64,000 nt of DNA from Gammaproteobacteria bacterium (GTDB taxonomy: Bacteria; Pseudomonadota; Gammaproteobacteria; Pseudomonadales; Azotimanducaceae): the NCBI GenBank assembly GCA_009846005.1, contig VXYL01000070.1, positions 72,947 through 136,946 on the forward strand, in the 5' to 3' direction. Positions 55,079 through 63,335 of this stretch are shown here, piece by piece. The stretch's first letter is position 1; the number at the start of each line of letters is the position of its first letter. Position numbers and translations under genes: made by a program. Below the pieces are notes generated by a model, which was given only the letters and a program-made list of their open reading frames with translations, did no database searches and was not told the origin of the DNA.

Positions 55079-56155
55079 GTGGCTAGCGAGCACGTTGACG
55101 AAGAGGTCGCCCGGTATTTTCCGGCGGCCCAGATAAACGAAATACCTGACGATCTTTCGAAGCCGCGCCACATTCTTGCGGTGACGCCCGTGGAACAGCG
55201 GCGAGCGCGACAAGAGCACTGCGCCACCATGACCGAGATTTGGAATTCCGCGGATTCAGACGCCGGGCGGCGCGCAGTGCTTGATGAGTACAAAAGACGT
55301 GCCGACGCAGACCCGCGTGCCGTGAGGCTCTTGGAGATGTTCCTACGAGAACCGCTCAATCGCCTACCGCTCACCGAAATAGAGTTTGCGATGGATCAGC
55401 TTGGCCTCACGGACGAGCACAATGACGTTCTTTCCGATGCAGAGCGGGAGTCGCTAGACCGCGATGGCTACGTGGATCTTGGCCCCCTCCTCCATGAAGA
55501 TCAGCTGCAAAAAATGCGTGAACGCTACGATGCGGCCATAGTGGAAGAAGGTGCCGACGCAGCCGAAAAAAGGGGAATTGGTCGGATCATGGACACCGTG
55601 GTGAAACCCATGAATCGCGACGGGCTCCTCGACCCCATCTTCATGCATCCAAGATTGCTTGCCGTCGTGCGACATGTGCTTGGCGTACACCTCAAGTACA
55701 TCGGCTCCAACTACCACTGTGCAATCCCGGGCTACGGCCATCAGGGCATCCATGCGGATTTTTCATGGGGTGTGAAGGGAGAACCTCAGGTCGTCAACGC
55801 CGTGTGGCTGATCGATGAGTTCACGGAGGAAAATGGCGCCACACGGGTCGTGCCAGGCACGCATCGTTTGGGCATTCACCCAAGCGGCGACCTCGTGAAC
55901 GGTGCGCCCCGCGACCTCAACGCGCCCGTTGACGGTGAGGTCAAGGTGACGGCTCGTGCCGGTTCCTGCTTCGTCTACAACGCGCACCTGTGGCATGGCG
56001 GCACGCAGAACTGCACGAGCAAGCTAAGACGTGCACAACACGCATTCTTTGGTCGGTCAACCCGGCCATCGTCGACCGACGTGCCCGCAGTAATCGACAA
56101 ACAGGTGTTCGAACGCCTTGGTAGAGTGGCGCGAGCGATCCTCGACATTGGTTGA
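55079..56155 (+). CDS. Phytanoyl-CoA dioxygenase (PhyH) family protein
   Basis: This protein of about 358 residues is an Fe(II)/2OG oxygenase with metal ligands in GIHADFSWG and a distal His in NAHLWHGGTQN, with Arg in SKLRRAQHAFF. VVPGTHRLG is the PhyH signature. An N-terminal extension of about 120 residues with many charged residues precedes the domain. GTG at 55079 or ATG at 55229 could be the start. It follows the diheme gene by 17 bp, and the pair is probably co-transcribed. Its base composition in the 5' half is visibly less GC-rich than that of its neighbours. Confidence 0.82.
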   Translation: MASEHVDEEVARYFPAAQINEIPDDLSKPRHILAVTPVEQRRARQEHCATMTEIWNSADSDAGRRAVLDEYKRRADADPRAVRLLEMFLREPLNRLPLTEIEFAMDQLGLTDEHNDVLSDAERESLDRDGYVDLGPLLHEDQLQKMRERYDAAIVEEGADAAEKRGIGRIMDTVVKPMNRDGLLDPIFMHPRLLAVVRHVLGVHLKYIGSNYHCAIPGYGHQGIHADFSWGVKGEPQVVNAVWLIDEFTEENGATRVVPGTHRLGIHPSGDLVNGAPRDLNAPVDGEVKVTARAGSCFVYNAHLWHGGTQNCTSKLRRAQHAFFGRSTRPSSTDVPAVIDKQVFERLGRVARAILDIG

Positions 56156-56260
56156 TCATTCGGCGAAGTACTCCGCGCTTGAGATCGGAATCCAACGCGT
56201 CCATCCGCTATCGCAGTCGCCAACCGGTGGCCTGCGGGGGTACGCTAGGTCCATCGCTTC

Positions 56261-56509
56261 ATGCTGGCCTGGCTCACGGCTCCCATGGCTGACTGGCTGC
56301 TTTTCCCGATCGCGGTTCTTTGCCTGCTCGCCATTCCGTGGGTCCCGCAGCTGGTGCGTCTCAGGATTCGGTTCTTGAGGTGGATTCACTGGGAGTGGGG
56401 CGCCAGGTTGCTGGAAGATCATTTCGCGGGCTGGTGCTCGTTCTTTCGAGTGGCCTTCGCGGTGATTGCGGTCATGTTGCTCTTTGTCGGTTGGAGGCAA
56501 GTGACTTGA
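56261..56509 (+). CDS. Small two-helix membrane protein
   Basis: This 82-residue protein has two clear hydrophobic helices (about residues 12-33 and 60-77) joined by a basic, aromatic linker (RLRIRFLRWIHWEWG). No family is recognised. The reading frame is short, but its hydrophobic pattern and positive-inside charge distribution look like a real membrane protein rather than a chance frame. It converges on the beta-propeller gene with a 7-bp gap. Confidence 0.5.
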   Translation: MLAWLTAPMADWLLFPIAVLCLLAIPWVPQLVRLRIRFLRWIHWEWGARLLEDHFAGWCSFFRVAFAVIAVMLLFVGWRQVT

Positions 56510-56516
56510 CGCACGG

Positions 56517-57974
56517 TCACGCCGGGTCGAGATAAACGGCGTATAGCCGTACGTCCTCCGGGCGTACGCCGTCGAAATCCACCCGCACCCGGATCGGACC
56601 GGCGACGCCGTCGACGACGTCGTGGCCCTGCCAGGCAATCGGCTGAGCCAGGCCCGGTCCAACGGGGCCTTGGCAGGCTCCGCGGTCGTAGCCACGGACC
56701 GGCCGAAACGCATGGTCCTGAATCTCGGCGCTGACCGAGCTGTGCTCGTTGATACCTTCCACGTTCACCGCTAGTCGTGCCGCACCACCCTCCAAGTCGA
56801 TCGGCGCGGAGACGAAGTGCGGATGCGGTCCGCCGCCAAACGCCCACACGCCGCTCTCATGGGGCGAGAAGTAGCCCAGCCGATCCCGCGGCCAACCGAC
56901 AACGCGCACACCATCGCTCGCCTCCTCCGGCCACGGTGCATACCAGAACAACGTCTCGTCATCGAAGCTCTCAAAACCCTGACCCTGGATGAGGGCCGGG
57001 AAGTTGAGCGCGAGCGACTCTCGGCGCTTCAACCCCCAGCTGTCCTCGGCGGCCGAGACGATGGGAAAGTCCGGGATCGGCTCTCGGTAGTGGAGCGCGT
57101 CGTTGCTGACCGCGAAACCCAGATCCATGGTCACCATGCGCCGGTCGTTGGACGGATGACCATTCCACTTTCCAAAGAAGCCGATGATGACGCTGCCACG
57201 GTTCCATAGCGCTGCGCCCAGGTGCACCTGTTCGCCGGTGTTCTTGCCCGCCACCGATGGCTGCGGAGAGACATTGCTACGTCGCAGGCCGAAGCAGGTG
57301 GCATCGGCCCAGTGCTCGAAGTCGTAGGACGCACAGGTGACCAACTGGCGTCCTCCCACGGCGTGCTTCCCGCCCTGGCCGGCCAGGTAGTAGCAACCCT
57401 CCACCTTGGTGCCGCCAGCCATCTCGAGCCGGCCTCCCACCGGGTTGTTGGGGGACTCCCGCCAGGTCAGCCCGTCCGCACTGTAGGCGGCACACACACG
57501 CCCCGCGTGCTTGCGCGGTTGGAAAGCCATCTTGAAGCGCTTGTCGAGGTCTGGATCGTCGGGCTCATGGAAGACCACGCACGCCTGAACGTGCATGTCC
57601 TCCCCCATGTCGACAAGGTTGTTGCGCCTGCTGCCGTGATACTCGACCAGCCCGAGGTCGGGTTTCTCCCAGGTGCGGCCGTCCTGGCTCCTGGCCAGGC
57701 ATACGCGTTGGTGCCAGCTCTCGTCCGGACCTTGCCCCAGGTACCACATCATGAGCTCACCACCGATCCGGCGAACCGTCCCGTAGTACGCGATCCACTC
57801 GCTGTCGTGGGCGCCGGGGTTTCCCAGCGGCACCACCGGCTTGTTGCCGTGACCGGTCTGCTTGCCCTCAAGATGCAACTTGACGCCGTGTTGAAACGGG
57901 ATGCTGTGATCATCGAAAGGGAAGAGAACGATGGAGTCGAAGCTGGCGACGGGGCCGCCGTTGTAGATGCGCAT
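56517..57974 (-). CDS. Glycosidase-like five-bladed beta-propeller protein
   Basis: This 485-residue protein has repeated Trp- and Asp-rich strands such as MMWYLGQGPDESWHQRVCLA, SQDGRTWEKPDLGLVEY, YSADGLTWRESPNNPVG and FAVSNDALHYREP. They resemble the blades of GH32/43-type and related propeller folds that act on or bind carbohydrates. No signal peptide is evident and the catalytic residues cannot be placed with confidence. It could be a glycoside hydrolase, a phosphorylase-like enzyme or a binding protein. It stands alone on the minus strand. Confidence 0.6.
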   Translation of the reverse strand: MRIYNGGPVASFDSIVLFPFDDHSIPFQHGVKLHLEGKQTGHGNKPVVPLGNPGAHDSEWIAYYGTVRRIGGELMMWYLGQGPDESWHQRVCLARSQDGRTWEKPDLGLVEYHGSRRNNLVDMGEDMHVQACVVFHEPDDPDLDKRFKMAFQPRKHAGRVCAAYSADGLTWRESPNNPVGGRLEMAGGTKVEGCYYLAGQGGKHAVGGRQLVTCASYDFEHWADATCFGLRRSNVSPQPSVAGKNTGEQVHLGAALWNRGSVIIGFFGKWNGHPSNDRRMVTMDLGFAVSNDALHYREPIPDFPIVSAAEDSWGLKRRESLALNFPALIQGQGFESFDDETLFWYAPWPEEASDGVRVVGWPRDRLGYFSPHESGVWAFGGGPHPHFVSAPIDLEGGAARLAVNVEGINEHSSVSAEIQDHAFRPVRGYDRGACQGPVGPGLAQPIAWQGHDVVDGVAGPIRVRVDFDGVRPEDVRLYAVYLDPA

Positions 57975-58277
57975 CCTGTTCCCTTCAGTGCTGGCGCCGA
58001 CTACGCGGCTTCCGGCAACTCGGCAAGGTAATCAAGGGTGTGGTGTGCCCCGCGCTGAGGCACGTCGTCAGTCGGCGGGCACCCTAGCAGGCCATCGCGG
58101 CAAGTCAAGCATGGCGGGCGGAACAAGCACGGCGCGGAGAATCCGCGCTTGCCGTCTGTCGCGAGCGACAGCCGCCAGTCGGCGCCGGGTTGAGCAAAGA
58201 CCGTCGGTGGCCAAGGCAACCGCGGGAATGAATGGCCTGCGGTAGGAGTACCGAACCGCTGAGGACGGAGCCGTTTT
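57975..58277. other. Gene-free stretch with twin hairpins between ssrA and the propeller gene
   Basis: No coding gene is supported here. Two hairpins sit side by side: GCGCGGA/TCCGCGC with loop GAA (58132-58148) and CTGTCG/CGACAG with loop CGAG (58156-58171). They lie downstream of the tmRNA 3' end on the minus strand and have no T-run. Confidence 0.6.
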
Positions 58278-58634
58278 TGGTGGAGGCGGCGGGAGTCGAA
58301 CCCGCGTCCGACGGTGTTCCGTCATCGGCTCTACATGCTTAGCCCGTCTATTGATCTAACCCGTTGGCGACCCGGCGGACAGGATGCGTACGGGCGAGCC
58401 TCGTTCAAGTTTCGCGGTTGTCTCCGAGGCGCCGACCGCCGCTATCCCGTGGACCTTTGCCCTCGAATCGCCGTCACGGGCGCCGATTCATCGAGGTAAG
58501 CAGCTTAGGCTGCTAGTGCGTAGTTTTCGTCGTTGGCAACTATTTCTAGTTGCAGTGATTGTTTAGCGAGAGTCACTACCCTCTCGGCATGCACCTGATG
58601 ACTTCCCAACCGCCGTCGAAGCCTAGTCGCCCCC
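58278..58634 (-). ncRNA. ssrA: Transfer-messenger RNA (tmRNA)
   Basis: tmRNA rescues stalled ribosomes and tags nascent proteins for proteolysis. On the minus strand the 5' end GGGGGCGACTAGGCTTCGAC (58634 downwards) pairs as a 7-bp acceptor stem with CGCCTCC before the terminal ACCA at 58278. The T-arm GGTTCGACTCCC lies next to the 3' end. The tag frame encodes ANDENYALAA at 58508-58537 followed by TAA (58505-58507), the same tag as in E. coli. The length of 357 nt is typical for the one-piece form. The ORF read through this region is the tag frame, not a separate protein. Confidence 0.97.
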
Positions 58635-58753
58635 ATGCGGCGGTGTCGAAGAATCGCTCCTTTGACACTGGGTTCGAGAGTGTAGCACTTGCAGCAACAT
58701 CGAGAAGGCGATTGCCTAGGATTCATCGCAAGTCGGCGATCTGCGGCGCTCAC

Positions 58754-59551
58754 TCACGTTCCGGTGTAGGTCGGCTTTCGCTTCTCCCGGAATGCGGCAA
58801 GCGACTCCTTGCGGTCGTTGACCGCCCGATTGCCGTAGGAAAGGCTCGTCAACTCATGACGAAGGGCGGTGCCTAGGTCGCATTCGACATTGTGCTGCAG
58901 GACGCGTTTCGACACGCGTAGCGCCAGCGGCGGCCAGTCGGCCATCTGCGACGCCAGTTCAATGGCCCTTTCCAAGAGCTCGTCGTGGTCCACCAGCCGG
59001 TCGAGGAGGCCGATGCGGTGTGCTTCCTCGGCATCAACGGTACGGCTGGTGTAGACAAGGTCAGCGGCCCGCGAGTAGCCGACGATGCGTGGCAGGAAGA
59101 AGCTCATTCCCGAATCGGGCGACAGGTTTCGCTCGATGAAGATGGTCTTGAAGCGGGACTTCTCGGATCCAACGCGCAGATCGCAAGCAAGAGAGAGGCT
59201 CATGCCGGCCCCTGCGGCAACGCCGTTGACGGCAGCGATGACAGGTTTGTCGAGACCGTAGACCGCGAGAGCCTGGCGGCCGACCCAGCCGAGATCGTCT
59301 AGACGGTCCATCTGGGTGGGCGGTGTCGGCTCGCCGCGGCCGCCGCTGGTCAAATCGGCACCTGAACAGAACCCCCTACCCGCCCCGGTGAAGATCACCG
59401 CACGAACGTCGTCGTCGGATTGCACGCTCGCCACGGCGTCGAGCATCGCGTCTCGCAAGTCGGCATCCAAGGCGTTGAGCTTTCGCGGACGGTTCAGCGT
59501 GAGAACGGCGACGTGGTCGTGCCTCTCGGTCAGCAGGACATCAGTGGACAT
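58754..59551 (-). CDS. Enoyl-CoA hydratase/isomerase family protein
   Basis: This 265-residue crotonase-fold protein has LNRPRKLNALD, GAGRGFCSGADLTSGG and AAVNGVAAGAGMSLSLACD, the oxyanion-hole segments, and ERNLSPDSGMSFFLPR at the usual second catalytic position (Asp rather than Glu). Hydration of enoyl-CoA or isomerisation (PaaG-like) are both possible. ATG at 59551 is chosen; the upstream frame to 59593 is less likely. It lies alone between ssrA and the polysaccharide genes. It is distinct in sequence from the CaiD-like gene. Confidence 0.88.
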   Translation of the reverse strand: MSTDVLLTERHDHVAVLTLNRPRKLNALDADLRDAMLDAVASVQSDDDVRAVIFTGAGRGFCSGADLTSGGRGEPTPPTQMDRLDDLGWVGRQALAVYGLDKPVIAAVNGVAAGAGMSLSLACDLRVGSEKSRFKTIFIERNLSPDSGMSFFLPRIVGYSRAADLVYTSRTVDAEEAHRIGLLDRLVDHDELLERAIELASQMADWPPLALRVSKRVLQHNVECDLGTALRHELTSLSYGNRAVNDRKESLAAFREKRKPTYTGT

Positions 59552-59908
59552 CGTGGACTCCGACGGAATTGACTGCGGCCATTCTATGCCCACCTGACCC
59601 GAGGGCTCTTTGCGCTAGAATCCGCTTCCACGCTGGAGCGATCGGATAAGCCGGTGTCCGAGGTTCGCGACCACGGGCCGTCCGGTACTGCGGTCCACTC
59701 GCCGCGACCGAACACCGTGCCCTAGATCTCCGATCCTCGAAATCTAGGTTGCGGTCGAAGATGTGCAGGCCGGATGGAAGCCGCGTCCAGAATTTTGCCT
59801 AGCGAACTCCGGGCTCTTTCTCGACGCCAACTACCCGCGAAAGCCCTCCCGCCGAGGGGGTCATGCAGCTTCGGCTGGCAGCGAAGGCATCGCGTACTCC
59901 CGGTGGCG
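59552..59908. other. Gene-free stretch with a promoter-like site and an extended hairpin
   Basis: No coding gene is supported in these 357 bp. On the plus strand CTGACC-N16-TAGAAT (59594-59621) resembles a promoter although no plus-strand gene follows. Further on, CCTAGAT/ATCTAGG (59721-59748) is nested in CGACCG/CGGTCG (59705-59757), giving a long interrupted stem. A small structured RNA is conceivable. Confidence 0.35.
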
Positions 59909-61210
59909 TCAGAATCCACGCCACGCGCCTCGTGTATCGACCAAGCGCTTGCCGCGTAGACAACCCGGGTCGATCTCAAGGAACTCGCGATGATCCGTGA
60001 GCAGGACGGCTACCGTCGCCCCCTCCAGTGCCTCGTCCAAGTCGACCAAGTCAATACCGTCGTCCGCAAGTTCGACCGGAAGGTTGTCAATGTGCGGTTC
60101 TACGACGACGATTCGTCCTGTGATGCGAGTACGTAGTTTCTTGACGATCTCGATCGCCGGGCTCTCTCGCAAATCGCCCACATCGGCCTTGTAGGCTAAA
60201 CCCAAACACGCGATGTCGGGACGCGCGATCCCCCGGCAAGCCGCCTCGACCCGATCCACTACCCAGTCCGGCCTCCGGTCGTTGACGTGGCGAGCGGTCT
60301 GAATGATGGGCGTTAACTCCGGGGCGGAATGGACCAGAAACCACGGATCCACCGCTATACAGTGCCCGCCAACTCCCGGCCCCGGCTGTAGCACGCTGAC
60401 CCGCGGATGTCGGTTCGCCAACCCGATCAACTCCCAAGGGTCAACGCCGTGAGCGTCACAGACCAGTGCGATCTCGTTGGCGAACGCTATGTTGACGTCC
60501 CGGTGTGCATTCTCGGTGAGCTTAACCAGCTCAGCCGTCCTCGCGTTCGTGACGGAGCATTCACCGTGCACGAACTGGAGAAAGAGCGACCTCGCGGCCT
60601 CGCCGCACTCTGGCGTAATGCCACCGATGATGCGGTCGTTCTCGACCAGTTCCCGGACTATCGCGCCCGGTAGCACTCTTTCCGGGCTGTAGGCCACGCG
60701 GATGTCGCTCGCAGCCCCCGCCAGATGAGGGAATGAAAGGTCCGGGCGCGCCGCCGCGAGCCAATCGCAAAACGCCTCGGTCGAGCCTACCGGTGAAGTC
60801 GACTCCAGCACCACCAGATTGTTCGGCACAAGCACCTTGGCAACCTCGGACGCCGCAGCGCGAAGGTGCCTCAAGTCCGGTTCGCGGTCTCTCTTCAACG
60901 GTGTGGGCACAGCAACGATGAACGCGTCAGCAGCCACCACCGCAGACTGCGCCTGCAATCGACCGCTCGCTACCGCGTCCTCCACCATCGAGGAGAGTTC
61001 CGGCTCGGTGATCGGTGTTCTACCCTGTTTGATGATAGCCACCCGATTCGAGTCGACGTCCACACCGATGACATTGCAGCCCTTCGCGGCCAATGCCGCC
61101 GCAGTGGGAAGACCGACGTAGCCGAGGCCCAAGACGCAGATACGCTGCCAAGGCCGCTCCTGACGGCCGCCGTCACGCTGCGCCGATTTGGTTTGGCTAA
61201 CACCACGCAT
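59909..61210 (-). CDS. wecC: UDP-N-acetyl-D-mannosamine dehydrogenase
   Basis: This 433-residue UDP-sugar dehydrogenase would oxidise UDP-ManNAc to UDP-ManNAcA with two NAD+. The NAD motif GLGYVGLPTA is near residue 28, followed by VAVPTPLK, STSPVGSTEAF and YSPERVLPG. The catalytic Cys is in GPGVGGHCIAVDPWFL. The neighbouring 2-epimerase makes the substrate, which supports WecC over a UDP-glucose dehydrogenase. A 213-bp gap separates it from wecB. The product would feed a surface polysaccharide exported by the ABC transporter at the end of the window. Confidence 0.93.
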   Translation of the reverse strand: MRGVSQTKSAQRDGGRQERPWQRICVLGLGYVGLPTAAALAAKGCNVIGVDVDSNRVAIIKQGRTPITEPELSSMVEDAVASGRLQAQSAVVAADAFIVAVPTPLKRDREPDLRHLRAAASEVAKVLVPNNLVVLESTSPVGSTEAFCDWLAAARPDLSFPHLAGAASDIRVAYSPERVLPGAIVRELVENDRIIGGITPECGEAARSLFLQFVHGECSVTNARTAELVKLTENAHRDVNIAFANEIALVCDAHGVDPWELIGLANRHPRVSVLQPGPGVGGHCIAVDPWFLVHSAPELTPIIQTARHVNDRRPDWVVDRVEAACRGIARPDIACLGLAYKADVGDLRESPAIEIVKKLRTRITGRIVVVEPHIDNLPVELADDGIDLVDLDEALEGATVAVLLTDHREFLEIDPGCLRGKRLVDTRGAWRGF

Positions 61211-61423
61211 CGGGGTCTCGGTCCTCTACGAGAATGCTCGCCCGCGCGGGAAACACCCGGTCCAAGTCGTAGTGCTCGACGCCCTCCCTTACGCGTCTGC
61301 CACGACTCGCGCATACATTGAATTCAGCCATGTCCAAGATCCTGTCCAGCTTTTGCTTGGGTGGTTGCCCGCGTTCCGATTGCATAATGCGCCCCGCCGT
61401 GTGGACCTCGAGACTTCCGGCCC

Positions 61424-62551
61424 TCAGGCAATCGCCAACCCCTTCGCGACGCGTCGGGCCCCTTGCCCGTCGCCGTACGGATTGTAGACGCGGGCCATGG
61501 CGGCATAGGCGTCCGCGCCGTCCAGCAATCGCTCGGCTTCGCCGACGATGCAATCCGGGTTCGTCCCGACGAGGCGTGCCGTGCCGGCTTGTACGCCTTC
61601 GGGACGTTCGGTGAGATCGCGCATAACGAGAACCGGTTTGCCAAGGGACGGTGCTTCCTCCTGTATTCCCCCAGAGTCGGTAATGATGGTGTGCGCCTGG
61701 GTCATCAAGTAGACGAAGGGTACATACGCCACCGGCGCGATCAGGTGGATGCGGGGGTGATTGCCAAGCGCTGCGTGGACCGGGCCCGCTACGCTGGGAT
61801 TGGGATGGACTGGATAGACGATTTCGACATCCTCCCGCGTCGCCAGACGTTTCAATGCGGCGCAAATCCGCACAAGGTTCGGACCGAGGTTTTCCCGGCG
61901 GTGCGCCGTGACCAGGACCATTCGTCGACTCCCGTCCGGACGCCACGGAATACCCGCACGCGCACTGCTACGCAACTCCGGTTCGTTCTCCAGCCGACGC
62001 TTGACGTAGAGCAGCGCATCGATGCCGGTGTTGCCCGTGACCAGAATGCCACCGGCGTCGATTCCTTCCGCCAGCAGGTGACCCCGCGCTTGCTCGGTCG
62101 GTGCGTAGTGCCGATCACTAAGGCGGTCCGTCAGCCGGCGGTTCATCTCCTCCGGCCAAGGCATGGCAGGGTCGCCGCTACGCAACCCCGCTTCGACATG
62201 CCCCACGGGCACCTTCGCGTAGAACCCCGCAAGTGCCGCCGCCAACGTGGTCGTCGTGTCGCCTTGAACCAGCAAACGGTCTGGTTGGAAGTCGGCAAGC
62301 ACCGGCGCCATGCCGGTCAACACCGCTTGCGTGATGTGGGTCAGGTCTTGCCCGGGCACCATCACGCCCAGGTCGTAGTCGGGATGCAAATCGAAGATCG
62401 ACAGCACCGAGTCCAGCATCTCCCGGTGCTGGGCCGTTGCGCAGATGCGATGCTCGATGCCTTCGGCGGCATCCAGCGCACGCGCAACCATCGCCATCTT
62501 GATGGCTTCCGGGCGCGTGCCGACAACCGACAGGATTCGCTTTCTAGCCAA
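61424..62551 (-). CDS. wecB: UDP-N-acetylglucosamine 2-epimerase (non-hydrolysing)
   Basis: This enzyme converts UDP-GlcNAc to UDP-ManNAc. The fold signatures VVGTRPEAIKM, QGDTTTTLA, GHVEAGLRSGD, PWPEEMNRRLTD, VTAHRRENLG and ITDSGGIQEEAPSLG are all present. TTG at 62551 gives 375 residues, the usual length, with the first strand starting at ARKRILSVVGTRP; the frame is open to an ATG at 62647, but that would overlap the ABC-transporter gene. It lies 40 bp after the transporter ATPase gene on the same strand. Confidence 0.94.
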   Translation of the reverse strand: MARKRILSVVGTRPEAIKMAMVARALDAAEGIEHRICATAQHREMLDSVLSIFDLHPDYDLGVMVPGQDLTHITQAVLTGMAPVLADFQPDRLLVQGDTTTTLAAALAGFYAKVPVGHVEAGLRSGDPAMPWPEEMNRRLTDRLSDRHYAPTEQARGHLLAEGIDAGGILVTGNTGIDALLYVKRRLENEPELRSSARAGIPWRPDGSRRMVLVTAHRRENLGPNLVRICAALKRLATREDVEIVYPVHPNPSVAGPVHAALGNHPRIHLIAPVAYVPFVYLMTQAHTIITDSGGIQEEAPSLGKPVLVMRDLTERPEGVQAGTARLVGTNPDCIVGEAERLLDGADAYAAMARVYNPYGDGQGARRVAKGLAIA

Positions 62552-62591
62552 GGTCGTTATCCCGGTGTTGGTGCCCGGCGGCGGCACCCCG

Positions 62592-63335
62592 TCAGTAGTC
62601 CCCGAGTACTTCGCCAATCGGCCCGGTGGCCTTGACCTTGCCGGCATCGAGCAGCACGCCCTTCGTGCAGACGCGTTTCAGCAAGTTGGCGTTCTGCGAG
62701 GCCAGCACGAGAATGCCCGCACGGTCGACGAATTCCTCGAGCCGTTCCCGGGCCTTCTCCACGAAATGGCGGTCGCCGACGCTCAACCACTCGTCCATTA
62801 GCAGGATTTCCGGCTCGAAGCATGTGCAGACCGCAAACCCCAGGCGAAAGCGCATGCCTGAAGAATAGGTATGCGCGGGCATCGCCAAGTAGTCGCCGAG
62901 CTCGGTGAACTCCGCGATCTCCGCCGTGCGTTCCTGGACCTCCTCCGGGGCGAGACCAAGCAGCAAGCCCCGGGTCATGATGTTCTCGTACCCGGTGGCG
63001 TCCTCGTCGATGCCCAACGAAACGTTGAGGAGGGACGCGGTTCGCCCATGTCGCCAAACCCGGCCCTGAACGGGCTCGTAGACGCCAGCCATTACGCGCA
63101 GCAGTGTGGTCTTCCCGGCACCGTTGTGGCCGATGATGCCTACCCGGTCGCCGTGTTCGAGGGAAAGGCTTACGTCGTCCAAGGCGCGTACGCTGAGCCG
63201 GTTGCCCGCATCTCGACCGACGCGGCCGCCGGTACCGTGGTAGATGAACTGGTTCTTGATGGACCGCAGATTCGCGTTGTAGATGGGGAAGTCGACCGTG
63301 ACCGACTGCACGGTGATGTTCGCGTCGGTGTTCAT
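62592..63335 (-). CDS. ABC transporter ATP-binding protein for polysaccharide export (Wzt-like)
   Basis: This 247-residue ATPase powers export of a lipid-linked polysaccharide such as an O-antigen or capsule. Walker A is GIIGHNGAGKTTLLR, the signature is YSSGMRFRLGF, and Walker B is EILLMDEWLSVGD. It ends after the nucleotide domain, with no C-terminal carbohydrate-binding domain of the Wzt type, so chain-end recognition would have to be elsewhere. ATG at 63335 is chosen; it overlaps the permease stop by 4 nt. Confidence 0.93.
   Translation of the reverse strand: MNTDANITVQSVTVDFPIYNANLRSIKNQFIYHGTGGRVGRDAGNRLSVRALDDVSLSLEHGDRVGIIGHNGAGKTTLLRVMAGVYEPVQGRVWRHGRTASLLNVSLGIDEDATGYENIMTRGLLLGLAPEEVQERTAEIAEFTELGDYLAMPAHTYSSGMRFRLGFAVCTCFEPEILLMDEWLSVGDRHFVEKARERLEEFVDRAGILVLASQNANLLKRVCTKGVLLDAGKVKATGPIGEVLGDY

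Noticed and set aside
58264-58310. A tRNA-like T-arm and CCA end
   Set aside because: The T-arm belongs to the tmRNA. The tag frame and matching 5' acceptor sequence 357 nt away show this, and no anticodon arm is present.
58505-58753. Minus-strand 82-codon frame ending in ANDENYALAA
   Set aside because: The end is the tmRNA tag; upstream codons are tmRNA and promoter sequence, not a separate protein.
61197-61331. A 44-codon minus-strand frame in the wecB-wecC gap
   Set aside because: It has no recognisable motif or strong ribosome site and overlaps the wecC start. It could be a small gene, but nothing supports it.
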